Shown here one piece after another: positions 18,752-28,166 of a stretch of 64,000 nt of DNA (positions within the stretch are counted from its first letter, which is position 1; every line of letters begins with the position of its first letter). A program made the position numbers and the translations under genes. The notes under the pieces are model-generated. The model was given only the letters and a program-made list of their open reading frames with translations, made no database searches and was not told where the DNA came from. The stretch covers positions 12,621 through 76,620 of the forward strand of contig CAWKIF010000065.1 in assembly GCA_963849485.1 (NCBI GenBank), in the 5' to 3' direction. The DNA is from CAVTWJ01 sp963849485. GTDB taxonomy: Bacteria; Oederibacteriota; Muellerivitia; Muellerivitales; Muellerivitaceae.

Positions 18752-18784
18752 GAAGTTGAGGGGAAACGGCCTGAAATTACAATC

Positions 18785-19558
18785 TTAAGGCGAAAGCCTC
18801 TCCCGGAGCCAGTGGGAACCCTTGCGGATATACCTCAAACGGTCATGGAGCCGGTTGGGTTTGCCGCTCCAAAATTCGAACCGGTCGGGAGTCAGGCGGA
18901 ACCCGCCCCAATAGGGGGGACGGGGCACGGCCTTTCCCTTGAACTTCGACTCGAATTCGGCCATCTTTTTTTCCAGGTAAGCGCGGCCCGGAACCCTCTG
19001 GCTTTGACGGGAAACCCAGGCGGAAATTTGGCTTCCCCTGGGACGGGAATGAAAGTAAACGTCCGATTCATGGGCGCTGACCCGGCTGACCCACCCGTCC
19101 ACCCGCACCTGACGGGCGAAGGTGGGCCAATAAAACAAAAGCCCAGCCGCGTCCTTGCGGGCCAGTTCCTTACCCTTTTGGCTCTCATAGTTCGTGAAGA
19201 AGATGAATCCCTTTTTATCCACCCCTTTCAAGAGCACGGTCCGCAAGGCGGGACGGCCGTCCAGCCCCAAGGTGGAAAGAGTCATGGCGTTGGGGTCGAG
19301 CAAGTGGGCCTTTAATGTTTCGGCGAACCATTTTTGATAAAGCTCGAAGGGATCGGCGGGGGAGGACTCCTCGGTCAACCCCCCTTTTCCATACTCGCGT
19401 TTCACCACGGCCAGGGCCCTCAGGGCCTGCTGGAACCAGTAGCGGGAGAAATGGACGGGATTTAACCGGAACCTGGGGCGGGGGGCCGGTTCGGGGTTGT
19501 ACTCGCGCCGGATATCGGCAATAGAGTTTTTCTTTTTGGTTTTGGAGAATGAAGTCAT
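18785..19558 (-). CDS. pdxH: Pyridoxamine 5'-phosphate oxidase, second copy with N-terminal extension
   Basis: 257-residue FMN enzyme that oxidises pyridoxine/pyridoxamine phosphate to pyridoxal phosphate. PdxH motifs are complete: RTVLLKGVDKKGFIFFTNYE, QVRVDGWVSRVS, GSQISAWVSRQSQ and YWGGFRLTPDRFEFW, ending NRLHDRLRY. A ~45-residue N-terminal extension not found in the other copy contains IADIRREY, which resembles the normal PdxH beginning; a second such start follows at VVKREYGKGGLTEE. It begins 35 bases after the first copy. ATG 19558 has no strong ribosome site. Confidence 0.88.
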   Translation of the reverse strand: MTSFSKTKKKNSIADIRREYNPEPAPRPRFRLNPVHFSRYWFQQALRALAVVKREYGKGGLTEESSPADPFELYQKWFAETLKAHLLDPNAMTLSTLGLDGRPALRTVLLKGVDKKGFIFFTNYESQKGKELARKDAAGLLFYWPTFARQVRVDGWVSRVSAHESDVYFHSRPRGSQISAWVSRQSQRVPGRAYLEKKMAEFESKFKGKAVPRPPYWGGFRLTPDRFEFWSGKPNRLHDRLRYIRKGSHWLRERLSP

Positions 19559-19592
19559 GTGGAAGCTAGTTTTCCCATCCTTCGGGATCTTT

Positions 19593-20240
19593 TCAAGGCG
19601 AAAGCCGGTCGATCGTCCACTTACCATTTGATTTTAGCTTATACCTGAGGCGGTCATGCAGGCGGTTGGCGCGGCCGAACCAAAACTCAAACTCGTTGGG
19701 GACGAGCCGGTAGCCTCCCCAATGGGGGGGGCGGGGAACCGGTTTGCCGCTGAACTGCTTCTCGAACTTGACCATCCTGTCCTCGAAGAACTTTCGGCCG
19801 GGGATGACCCGGCTCTGGACCGAGGCCCAGGAGGAAATCTGGTTGATCCGGGGCCGCAGGGCGAAGTAATCGTCCGATTCACCCGCCGAGACCTTTTGGA
19901 TTTTTCCCTCGATCCGCACCTGCCTCACCAGGGCGTCCCAATAGAAGAGAATGCTGCCCACCGCTTTTTTGGCGATTTCCTGTCCCTTCAGGCTTTCGTA
20001 ATTGGTATAGAAGGCGAAGCCCCTTGTGTCGAAACCCTTCAGGAGGATCGTCCGCATGGAAGGCTTACCGGCGCTGTTGCAGGTGGCCAGGGTGAAGGCG
20101 GTCACGTCCATGGTTTGGTTTTTTAGGGCCTCGCGGAACCATTTCTGGAACAATTGGAATGGATTTGAAGGAAGGGTCTTCTCAACTAATCCGCGGTTTT
20201 TGTAATCCCGGGGCAGGGTTTGAAGGGAAAGTTTGGCCAT
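19593..20240 (-). CDS. pdxH: Pyridoxamine 5'-phosphate oxidase, first copy
   Basis: 215-residue PdxH of canonical length. It starts at ATG 20240 behind GGGAG. Motifs: RTILLKGFDTRGFAFYTNYE, QVRIEGKIQKVS, NQISSWASVQSRVIPGRKF and HWGGYRLVPNEFEFWFG. It is followed 35 bases later by a second full pdxH. The two share the whole domain but differ widely in sequence, so the duplication is old. Both keep the FMN and substrate residues as far as I can see. Confidence 0.92.
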   Translation of the reverse strand: MAKLSLQTLPRDYKNRGLVEKTLPSNPFQLFQKWFREALKNQTMDVTAFTLATCNSAGKPSMRTILLKGFDTRGFAFYTNYESLKGQEIAKKAVGSILFYWDALVRQVRIEGKIQKVSAGESDDYFALRPRINQISSWASVQSRVIPGRKFFEDRMVKFEKQFSGKPVPRPPHWGGYRLVPNEFEFWFGRANRLHDRLRYKLKSNGKWTIDRLSP

Positions 20241-20572
20241 GGCAATCTCCCAAAGGGTCTTTAAGAAACCCGCTTATCATAACATTCCCGGAGTCTTGTC
20301 GTGATTTCTGGGATGACAAAATCCCCCCCCTATCCGTTACAATATGGCCGAAATTACAGGCGTGCCGGTATCCGGCGCGCTGTTTTTCTCCAGGCTGTTA
20401 TATTGACCCGGAGAGATGACCCGCCCTGAGCGAACGAAGTGAGTCGAAGGGCAGAGTGGGCGTTCGTTTCCCGAAGGGAAACGCGACGAAACGCTCCGAA
20501 AAGAAAAAATCTAATAAGGATTTCGCTTTGTCCATGGCGGATGACTCGAAATCACACGTTTAGGATTGACCC
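20241..20572. other. Non-coding region between pdxH and tRNA-Ser, with tRNA-like scraps and a REP-like palindrome
   Basis: No gene is supported here. The segment holds ATTGACCCGGAGAGATG at 20402-20418, nearly the same as the bases just before and at the start of the tRNA (20564-20580). It also has a REP-like imperfect palindrome at 20423-20452 (GCCCTGAGCGAACG ... AGTCGAAGGGC), a hairpin GTTTCCC-GAA-GGGAAAC near 20465, and GACTCGAAATCA at 20542-20553, which copies the tRNA anticodon arm. Confidence 0.6.
20423..20452. repeat. REP-like palindromic element
   Basis: GCCCTGAGCGAACGAAGTGA followed by GTCGAAGGGC has the form of the widespread intergenic palindrome found in many bacterial genomes. 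Only one copy occurs in this window, so its dispersed nature is from general knowledge. Confidence 0.55.
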
Positions 20573-20662
20573 GGAGAGATGGCAGAGTGGTCGAATGCGT
20601 CTGACTCGAAATCAGATTTACGAGCGATCGTAACGGGGGTTCGAATCCCTCTCTCTCCGCCA
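20573..20662 (+). tRNA. tRNA-Ser (anticodon CGA)
   Basis: Acceptor stem GGAGAGA (20573-20579) pairs with TCTCTCC (20652-20658). The discriminator is G and CCA is encoded. The anticodon stem-loop TCTGA-CTCGAAA-TCAGA gives CGA, which reads UCG. A long variable arm (TTACGAGCGATCGTAA) and the T loop GGTTCGAATCC confirm a class II serine tRNA. A terminator follows directly. Partial copies of this gene flank it on both sides. Confidence 0.96.
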
Positions 20663-20663
20663 A

Positions 20664-20701
20664 TAAAGCCCAGTTCCCCGATAGGGGGGCTGGGCTTTAT
20701 T
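20664..20701 (+). terminator. Hairpin directly after tRNA-Ser
   Basis: AATAAAGCCCAG and CTGGGCTTTATT pair perfectly around a loop. The stem begins 1-2 bases after the encoded CCA. It probably both ends transcription and marks the 3' processing side. Confidence 0.8.
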
Positions 20702-20850
20702 GTTGATGGGGTGGATTCGAACCCCGGAAGGGGTGCGGGGAAACGCTTGTTTCCCCGGCCGTTTAACGGGGTAACATAGGGGGTCTTTCCCCTATGAGCG
20801 CTTTGCGCGGGTTCCAATCCCTCTCTCTCCGCCATTTTTTTAATTAATAA
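20702..20850 (+). repeat. Partial tRNA-Ser 3' copy and spacer
   Basis: GGGTTCCAATCCCTCTCTCT with TCCGCCA after it (20809-20834) repeats the T arm, acceptor 3' strand and CCA of tRNA-Ser with one change. No matching 5' half is present, so it is not a working tRNA. Such 3'-end duplications are the usual trace of integrase-mediated insertion at a tRNA. The DNA between has no gene I can support. Confidence 0.65.
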
Positions 20851-22600
20851 CTAAATCTGAATCATCTTGCTCTTGTGGTCCAGGTAATCCTTCAGGACGT
20901 ACTGGGTCAGTTTATCGGGAGCGGGATAGATCAGGCGCCCCTGGTTCACCCGGTGCATTTGCTCCAGAAAATCCCCCTCGCCGAAATAACCCCCATCGTA
21001 CTCGTTGCCCATCATGAAGGTGTTGATGGTGATCTTATCGTCCGTCACCCGGCGCACCTCCCTCATGGTCGCCTCATAAGTGCGCTCGTTGGGAGGGTAG
21101 GTGAGATAGAGGCAGGAACCCTCATAAAAGGCCGTGGGCGCCCCGTCCGTGATCAAGAGGATGCTCTTGTTGCGGGTGTCGGAATTGGCCAGTTGGACCC
21201 GGGCCAGTTCCAGCCCCTTCTGTAGATTGGTGAAATGCTCTGGAATCATGGCCCTTTGACGCTCGGCGCCTTCCCTCGAAAAATCGACCCTTAAATTCAC
21301 CGCCCCGCCCATCATCGTCACCGGCTTGGGCGCCAACTCGGGGATGGACGCCCACCCCCACCGGCTTGGCGAAAGTGGAAAAACAAATGAAGGAAAGCTT
21401 GTCCTCGGGAAATTCGGTGCGGATCAGGGCGTCCAGGGCCAGGGCCAGCTTCTTGGCGTTGAAAAAGCGCCCGAAACGGGACATGGAACCGCTCTGGTCG
21501 ATCAGCATCACGATGGCGGTGGAAGCCGCGCCCTTGGTCTCGTGCACCATGAAGTCCCGGCTGTCGATCCGGATGCGGCCCGCTTCCGGGGCGGTGTCCG
21601 ACCCCAACTGGCGGATGGCGGAATTCAAGAGGCTGGAAGGAAGGTCGAGCGAGGTCAGGGAGTCCCCGAACTCGAAGGGCTTGGTAGTGGTCATCTCGAC
21701 ATTGCCGTCGCCGGTGAAAGTGGCGTGGTGGCGGCCAACCCCGTCGGTGAAGAGGCGCGAGTAAACCTCCTTGAGGGCCTTCTCCCCGATCTTGCGGGCG
21801 GCGCCGGGTGTGATCTTGTAGATGTCCTCTTCCTCGTTGTAATCCACCTCGCCCGTGGCCTTCAGGGCCTCGGTGAACTGCTGTTTCAGCTCCTCCCGCT
21901 TGGCCTCGAAGGCCTGGGCAGCTTCCTTTCCCAGGATCTGCTCGAGGGTCTCGGCCTCGAGGTTGAAAAGATCGCCGTATTCCAGCGCGTCCTGGAGTTT
22001 TTCCCTCAATTCGCGCAGCATTTCCAACCGTTCCCGGATGCGCGCTTCTTCCTGGGGGTTGGGGCCATTCGACCCCGTGAAATGGTAATTATCGTAGAGA
22101 TTCTTCAAAGCCTGCATTCGCTGGATCTTGCGGGTCAAATCCTCCAGCAACCGGCGTGCCTCGTCGGCATCCTTTTCACCGGACCTTGAAATTTGCCAGC
22201 CTAGGGTGAAAAGGGAGGAGGGGTCGCGGTTGCCCATAGTTTCCTTCAGGCGGTTTTTCAGGGAAGGGCCCTGCCATTTGGAAGCCATTTGGTCGAGGGA
22301 GGTCTTGGCCCGGCGGATTTCCTCCTCCAGCCGGGACAACAACTCATCCAGGCGGTATTTCTCGAGGATTTCCTTTTGCTGACGCTCGATCTCATCCAAG
22401 TAGCCCTGGATCAGGTTTTCCAGGCCGCTCACCTTCAGGAATTGGTTATAGGGGATGCCCCTCTCCTGCAGATGGCGCAGGGCCTCGTCGAAGGTGACGT
22501 GGTACTGCATCATGAGTTCCTTCACCGCGTTCACCAGGTCCTGCATGGTGAAGGGAGGTTCCTCGGGCTCGTGCCATTCGGAATAATCGTGGGTGATCAT
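20851..22600 (-). CDS. vWA-domain protein, partner of the adjacent AAA+ ATPase; one frameshift
   Basis: About 580 residues if the frameshift is repaired. The N-terminal ~300 residues are helical and charged, with coiled-coil stretches. The vWA domain has the metal-site motif MLIDQSGSMSRFG and LLITDGAPTAFYEG. The reading frame shifts in the G/C run near 21346-21360: FAKPVGVG continues as ASIPELAPKPVTMMGG in another frame, so one extra base is the likely fault. It starts 27 bases after the AAA+ gene. AAA+/vWA pairs act as chelatase-like or chaperone machines (MoxR/ChlI-ChlD type); the client is unknown. Confidence 0.8.
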
Positions 22601-22627
22601 AAAAGGCCAGCCTTTAGCTCTTAGTGG

Positions 22628-24058
22628 TTAGGAATTAGCTTTCTTTTTAGGTGTGAGCGAGGGCTGGTAGTCGAAGAACTCACCCACCTTGGCCCTCGAA
22701 AGCTTTCCGGAAAGGTGCAGGCCCTCCAGCACGAATTCCACGCAGGAAGCCTGGTAGACTTCCGAGTTTTTCCCGTTCAGGTGGTGAACCGGTTCCCAAA
22801 TTTGCGGCAGTTGGGAAATGACTTCCTTGTACTGGCCGGCGGGGGTAAGGTCCGAGACCCGGATATGCTTTTCTCCGCTCATATCGGGTAATCCTGTTTC
22901 CAGACCCGCCGCTTCCATGTGTTCCATGAAGACCTGGGAAACCGCCTTGTCCATCAGTTTGGCGAAGACCTGGAACTCGGTGACCGTTTCCTCGCGGAAA
23001 GGGTCCAACTCGATCTTGCCCGAGGTCGAGGTGTAAAGGTAAGCCAGGTCCGACATGCGGGGCACGGCCTCTTTCTCACCCAGCATATAGGCCCTTCGTC
23101 TCGCATTGGCCACCATGGTCTCGTAATTGGCGATGGAAAGCCGGGCGGAGACCCCCGATTTCTGGTTCACGTAGGGGCTTTTCCGGGCCTCGAGGGTGAT
23201 CTGCTCGATGATCTCGGTCATGAACTGAGGCACGGTTAAACGCACCTCGTCATCCTGGGGCAGGTGGGCTTCCTGATTCATGATCTTGATTCCCAGTTCA
23301 CGGGTAAGGGGATAGTGGGTCCTGATCTCGGCGCCGATACGGTCCTTGAGCTGGGTGATGATTTTTCCCGCGCGGGTGTATTCCTCGGGGTTGGCGGTGA
23401 AAAGAAGCAGTAGGTCCAGGTCGAAACGGATGGGGTAACCCCTCACCTGGATATCCCGCTCCTCCAAGATGTTAAAGAGAGCCACCTGCACCAGGTATTC
23501 CAGGTCGGGCAGTTCGTTGACGGCGAAGATGCCCCGGTTCATGCGGGGGATCAGGCCGAAATGGATAGCTTCCTCGCTGGCCAGGGGATTGCCGGCGGCC
23601 ACCTTGGCCGGGTCCAGGTCCCCGATCAGGTCGGCGATCTTGGTTCCGGGGGAAAGGCGCTCGCCGTAGCGGGCCTCCCGGCCGACCCACACGATCTCCA
23701 GTTGATCGCCTTTTTCCGCTAATTTTTTCCGGCAGGCCGCGCAGATGGGGTGGTAGGGATGGTCGTGGATCTCACAGCCCTTCACCACCGGAATCTGCTC
23801 ATCCAAAAATCTTACCAAGGACCGCATGAGCCGGCTCTTGGCCTGGCCCTTTTCCCCCAAAAAAACCATGTCGTGGTGGGAAAGAAGGGCGTTGATGACC
23901 TGGGGCAGTACTGTTTCCTCGTATCCATGAATGTCGGTAAAGAGGGGCTGGCCGGTCCGCAAGTGTTTCAGCAGGTTCTGTTCCAGTTCCTGCTTGACCG
24001 TTTGATCCGGGTAGGTGGCGGCCTTGAGCTGGCCGAGGGTGGAGGGGAGGGGGGGCAT
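22628..24058 (-). CDS. Magnesium-chelatase-like AAA+ ATPase
   Basis: 476 residues. ATG 24058 follows AAGGAAC. The P-loop is FLGEKGQAKSRLMRSLVRF, a variant of GxxGxGK(S/T) with Ala in place of the last Gly. The Walker B region reads GIFAVNELPDLEYLVQ, with Asn where Asp is usual and Glu kept; sensor 1 is LLLFTANPEEYTRAG. A CAAC pair (PICAACRKK) suggests a small metal site. The ChlI-like arrangement and the adjacent vWA gene point to a two-part ATPase/vWA machine. I believe NELPDL is common in this subfamily, so it is not taken as inactivation. Confidence 0.82.
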   Translation of the reverse strand: MPPLPSTLGQLKAATYPDQTVKQELEQNLLKHLRTGQPLFTDIHGYEETVLPQVINALLSHHDMVFLGEKGQAKSRLMRSLVRFLDEQIPVVKGCEIHDHPYHPICAACRKKLAEKGDQLEIVWVGREARYGERLSPGTKIADLIGDLDPAKVAAGNPLASEEAIHFGLIPRMNRGIFAVNELPDLEYLVQVALFNILEERDIQVRGYPIRFDLDLLLLFTANPEEYTRAGKIITQLKDRIGAEIRTHYPLTRELGIKIMNQEAHLPQDDEVRLTVPQFMTEIIEQITLEARKSPYVNQKSGVSARLSIANYETMVANARRRAYMLGEKEAVPRMSDLAYLYTSTSGKIELDPFREETVTEFQVFAKLMDKAVSQVFMEHMEAAGLETGLPDMSGEKHIRVSDLTPAGQYKEVISQLPQIWEPVHHLNGKNSEVYQASCVEFVLEGLHLSGKLSRAKVGEFFDYQPSLTPKKKANS

Positions 24059-24130
24059 CTTTGTTCCTTCTGATTCAAATATTTTAAAAATATTAAGTGT
24101 TGGAAGGCTTATGAAGCAAGGGGAGGGCAA

Positions 24131-26002
24131 TCAACGGAAAACGAGCCCATAAACCGCCCTGATTCCACTCAGGCAGGGATGGGTATCCGAGGGGCAATCG
24201 AAAAGATGCCGCAGGCGAAGAGTACTCAGTGGTGTCAAGGGAGCTTGCCGTGAGAGGGGGGAATCCAATAAATAAACAATCCCCGATTGGATCGCCTTGG
24301 AGTTGGGGCGCAGGTTCAAGTATTGGCGGTGAAAGGCGCCATCAAAATAAGAGTATCCCAATGGAACACGGTTGAGGTTTTTCCCTACGATCTCCCGGTT
24401 GGCGGCCTGGATGCGGGAGAAATGGTCGGGAAAGTTTTCGGGCCGAAGGTCCAGACCCAGATCAGGGTGGAACCGTTCCACCTGCTCCACTCCCCAGGTC
24501 TCAAAAAGCGTGAAGGCCGGAATCATGGTGATATCGGGGCGTTTTTTCTCGACCAGTTGAAGGTAATAGAAGGTGAAATAATCCTCATCCGCCTCGGCGA
24601 AAAAAACAGAGTTCGTCGGTAAAGACTTCATCAGGTTGACCCCGTAGTCGTAACGGAGAACCTGCCTGGAGAAATCCAAAAGAGGACGATTGGACAAAAG
24701 TGCGGGCAGGGGTAGCGCCACCAAAGCGAGGCAGGCGCCCAGCCAGGGCCCCCGGCGGCTAGGCTCCCCCCAGTGACTCCACCAGGTTCCCAGCCCGAAC
24801 AATCCCACCCCTGCCATAAGGGCGAAACCCCAGTTCAGCGGCAGAAGAAAATTGTCGACATACCAAGAGGACAAATCGCACCGGGGAATCCATGAGGCTG
24901 AACAGAGAGCCGAGACCAATAGGATCATTGGTGTGATCAAGGCCAGAAGGGCCAGGTATTCCTTGGCTTGGACCCAAAATAGAATACCCAGCAGGGCTAA
25001 AAGAATCACCGCTCCGCCCGATTCCTGCTCCAAATGGCTGAGGATGGAGCGGCCCTGGATGTCGAGAATCGTTTGAATGAGCTGGGTGAAACGGGCCCAA
25101 GGAATCGTATGGCGAAGAACCCCCGCCATTGTAGAAACGACGCCCAGGTCATGTTCGCTTGTATAGGAACGGAAAAAATCTGCCAGGAAAAGCCGGAAAT
25201 TTACCGGAGCCCCGAGGTCCAAGACCGGGTGCAAGCGCGCCCGTATGGGAAGGTAAAGAAGAGTGGAGCCTCCGGTCAAAATCAAAGCGGCTCCCCGGAC
25301 CATGGGATTGAATCCCAGGTTTTTCAGTGAAATTCCTCCGAAGGAGGGGAACCCAAAGGCCAGGAGGATGGGGAAAAAAAGTAGGTGTGTTTCCCAATGC
25401 CATCCGAAGCCCAGCCCAAAGATAAAGAAAGCCATGAGAAGCCATCGGTCCGATGGCTTCCCCACGCCCTGGGGTCTCATTTCTTCCAAGTGGTTCAAGA
25501 GGCAAAGAACCATGAGGAGGCCTAAGGTGGAAGAACCCAGGTAAAGAAACCCCTTGGCTCCCAGGGATTTTTCCCAAAAGGTGCGTGAGAAGGCGGTAGT
25601 CAAGGCGGCGGTCAAGGAGCAAACCCAGGCAGGAAATACCGTGCCCCGTCCGGAAGGCGCGGGGAACAATAGCCTCAGCAGCCCCAGGCAGATCCATGCC
25701 ACCAGGACCACGTTCAGGGCTCCCAGGCAGGCTGAACCCAGGTTGATCCGAAAGGCAATATTGCCGAGGGGAAGAAGACACCCCAGGCGTTGGCTAAGGG
25801 CCAACAAGGCATAACCCGGAGGGTGCTGCAGACCTAAACTGGCGGCGGCGGTCAGGGTCTCGGGTGAATCGTCATCCATAAAGATGGGGGTTAAACGGGT
25901 CAGGTAAAAACTGAAGCACAAAAGGAAGAGGGCTGCTGGAAGGAATAACTTGGAAGCAATAGCAGAGGTCGAAAGACCGGCTTTCATATTGGAATATTTC
26001 AA
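24131..26002 (-). CDS. DUF2723 multispanning membrane protein (GT-C-like)
   Basis: 623 residues with about ten membrane segments followed by a soluble tail. The family signature is near the N-terminus: DDDSPETLTAAASLGLQHPP followed by GYAL. Acidic residues in the first loop and HPPGY are typical of DUF2723, which belongs with GT-C-fold, lipid-linked sugar transferases or protein O-mannosyltransferase relatives. TTG 26002 is preferred because GGAAGGA lies 7 bases before it. It is divergent from the YfhO gene, another GT-C-like protein. Substrate unknown. Confidence 0.8.
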   Translation of the reverse strand: MKYSNMKAGLSTSAIASKLFLPAALFLLCFSFYLTRLTPIFMDDDSPETLTAAASLGLQHPPGYALLALSQRLGCLLPLGNIAFRINLGSACLGALNVVLVAWICLGLLRLLFPAPSGRGTVFPAWVCSLTAALTTAFSRTFWEKSLGAKGFLYLGSSTLGLLMVLCLLNHLEEMRPQGVGKPSDRWLLMAFFIFGLGFGWHWETHLLFFPILLAFGFPSFGGISLKNLGFNPMVRGAALILTGGSTLLYLPIRARLHPVLDLGAPVNFRLFLADFFRSYTSEHDLGVVSTMAGVLRHTIPWARFTQLIQTILDIQGRSILSHLEQESGGAVILLALLGILFWVQAKEYLALLALITPMILLVSALCSASWIPRCDLSSWYVDNFLLPLNWGFALMAGVGLFGLGTWWSHWGEPSRRGPWLGACLALVALPLPALLSNRPLLDFSRQVLRYDYGVNLMKSLPTNSVFFAEADEDYFTFYYLQLVEKKRPDITMIPAFTLFETWGVEQVERFHPDLGLDLRPENFPDHFSRIQAANREIVGKNLNRVPLGYSYFDGAFHRQYLNLRPNSKAIQSGIVYLLDSPLSRQAPLTPLSTLRLRHLFDCPSDTHPCLSGIRAVYGLVFR

Positions 26003-26093
26003 GCTCGGTTCCTTCCGTCGGGTTTCGGCCTAACAGGGCTATTATACCTTTTTCAAAGGAACCAACCTCCAACGGGGCTGTTAAACTAGGCCC

Positions 26094-28166
26094 ATGGACA
26101 TCAACCACGAACCCTCCGGCGCCTTCCTCAGGGATCTCCCCTGGCTTTCATACGTCCTCCTCTCCATTATCTTTTTTTCCCCCGGCTTGTTCCTGAACCA
26201 GTTTTTTTTTCATGACGATCTCTTGGTATATTTCGGTTTGTCCCGCCAATTCCTGGGGGAGCAGCTGGCCCAAGGCCATTTTCCGCTCTGGAATCCCTAT
26301 CTCCTGGGGGGGATGCCCTTCTTCGCCAACCCCAACTCCATGGCGGCCTATCCCCTGCTCTACCCTACCCTTCTCTTTCCGACGGCTTATGGCATCGTGG
26401 TTTTTTCCTGGGTCCATTGGGTGATCGCGGCCTTGGGGATGCATTTTTTCCTGTCGGGCCGTGGATTCTCCCGGGAAGCCTGCCGGGCGGGGGCCTTGAC
26501 CTTCGCTTGCTCGGGATTTTTTGGCTATGAAATCGTCCACCCCCTCCTATTGTCGGTATTCAGCTGGGTCCCCTGGTGGATGGCCTTTTTGGAGCGCGTG
26601 GCCCGGGACGGAAACCCCAAGGATTCCTTCCGAGCGGGATTGGTTTTCTCGCTTTTACATTTGTCCTGCCATTACCAGATGAGTTTGCTGGCGCTGGCGG
26701 GAGGTCTTGTCTATTTTGGGGTTTGCCGCTCGCCTGGATGGTTGGTTCCCCGGCCGGTCCCCCCGCCTGCCCGGGTTTGGTTTCGAAGCGTTGGTTTCAT
26801 GCTGTGGGGCCTGGTTCCCGCGCTGTTGTGGTTGATCCCGTCCGGGGAATTGATCTTTCAATCGGCCCGGTTCCACGCGAGCTTCGATTATCAGAAATTG
26901 GATACCTCTTTTTCACTCAATCTCCATAAGTTTTGGGAGTTTCTTTTTCCGGCCAATCCCCTGGGGGATACCATCCGGCCCTTTAGCGACATCGTCGATA
27001 ACCTGGGATTCCTCGGCCTATTCGCCCCCTTCTTATTTTTTCTTGCCCTGCGCAAACCTTCCCGGGGCCTGTGGTTCTGGGTGGTTGTCGCCCTGCTCGG
27101 CCTTGGTCTGGCCTTGGGGCCCCTTCTTCCGTTTCACCGCTGGGCCTGCGAGTTTCTTCCGGGGTTCCGGTTCAACCGTGCGCCCGCCCGGGCCATCCTT
27201 TTTTACACTTTTTCCGGTTGTGTACTGGCGGCGGCGGGTTATGAGTGCCTTCTGGGGAAGGTTCCGGGCCGCCGGGGTATCCGCCTATTGCTTCAAGGGG
27301 CCCTCTTTCTCTCATTGTTGATCCCGGCCTGGACCTTCATCCCCAGGGGCGACGCCTCGATCCTGGCGCCTCCCGCCAGAGCGCGCTTACTCTCTCAACT
27401 CAAGGAAACGGTGGGTTGGAACCGCCTTTTGATCATGGACCCGATACCTTACCCCATCCATTGGGGGGGAAGAACCTACCTGGCCAAATTCCCGGTGAAC
27501 GCGGCTATGACGGCGGGGTTGCGTTCCACCAACGGATATGAAGCCCTTTGGCTTCAAAAATACGACCAAGCCAATCAATTGCCCTTCGAGGCATTTCAAC
27601 GGTTGATGGCGGTTCAATGGATGCTTTCCCCCGCTCGGGAAATGGGGGTAGAAGTTTCCAAACTTCAAGAAAACCACCCCTTCGTGTGGGCGGCGGGAAA
27701 GGAAACGGTTTGCACCGACCGTCAAGGCCTGGACCAATCCTTGGCCCGTTCTGGCTTTAATCCTTATCAGGAGACTCTTCTGCAATCGCCGGTTCCCCTT
27801 GGAATCCAGTCGGAAACACCTGGAACGATTCCTCTCGTTTGGAAAGGACAATCGGAGAATACCGACCGGGAGGCCTTCGAGATCGAAATCTCCCAGCAGG
27901 CTTTAGTGGTTTTTTCCGAAATTAACTATCCGGGTTGGCGGGCTTCCTTGGATGGTGCGCCCGCCCCGATTTATGAAGCCGATGGCCTGCTCCGGGCTGT
28001 GGCGGTGCCGGCGGGGAAGCATGAAATTCGTTTCAATTTTCGACCCAATTGGCTTTGGCCCTGTTTGATTGCGGCTCTGCTTTGGCTTTTGTCCTTACCT
28101 TTAGCATTGTGGATGGTCAATTTGGGTGTCATTGCGAGGAATGCCCGCCGAATAGGCGGGCGTTAA
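26094..28166 (+). CDS. YfhO family membrane protein; C-terminus supplied by a repeat element
   Basis: 690 residues. The N-terminal half has HDDLLVYFGLSRQFL and the QGHFPLWNPYLLGGMPFFAN signature of YfhO/GT-C proteins, then about twelve membrane segments. The C-terminal part has the YfhO beta domain (VVFSEINYPGWRASLDGAPA, AVAVPAGKHEIRF) and a last membrane helix. The final dozen residues, VIARNARRIGGR, are read from a MITE-like element that starts at 28127, so the natural end of the gene has been replaced. In Gram-positives YfhO acts in glycosylation of lipoteichoic acid; here the substrate is unknown. Confidence 0.82.
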   Translation: MDINHEPSGAFLRDLPWLSYVLLSIIFFSPGLFLNQFFFHDDLLVYFGLSRQFLGEQLAQGHFPLWNPYLLGGMPFFANPNSMAAYPLLYPTLLFPTAYGIVVFSWVHWVIAALGMHFFLSGRGFSREACRAGALTFACSGFFGYEIVHPLLLSVFSWVPWWMAFLERVARDGNPKDSFRAGLVFSLLHLSCHYQMSLLALAGGLVYFGVCRSPGWLVPRPVPPPARVWFRSVGFMLWGLVPALLWLIPSGELIFQSARFHASFDYQKLDTSFSLNLHKFWEFLFPANPLGDTIRPFSDIVDNLGFLGLFAPFLFFLALRKPSRGLWFWVVVALLGLGLALGPLLPFHRWACEFLPGFRFNRAPARAILFYTFSGCVLAAAGYECLLGKVPGRRGIRLLLQGALFLSLLIPAWTFIPRGDASILAPPARARLLSQLKETVGWNRLLIMDPIPYPIHWGGRTYLAKFPVNAAMTAGLRSTNGYEALWLQKYDQANQLPFEAFQRLMAVQWMLSPAREMGVEVSKLQENHPFVWAAGKETVCTDRQGLDQSLARSGFNPYQETLLQSPVPLGIQSETPGTIPLVWKGQSENTDREAFEIEISQQALVVFSEINYPGWRASLDGAPAPIYEADGLLRAVAVPAGKHEIRFNFRPNWLWPCLIAALLWLLSLPLALWMVNLGVIARNARRIGGR

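Noticed and set aside
20560..20835. A 91-codon minus-strand open frame across the tRNA-Ser region, with GERGIRTPV and MAEREGLEPA
   Set aside because: These peptides are well-known artefacts of reading tRNA genes backwards; the DNA is fully explained by the tRNA and its copies.
22628..24058. Inactive AAA+ because Walker B has Asn for Asp
   Set aside because: The catalytic Glu and sensor residues are kept, and I believe NELPDL is normal in this chelatase-like subfamily.
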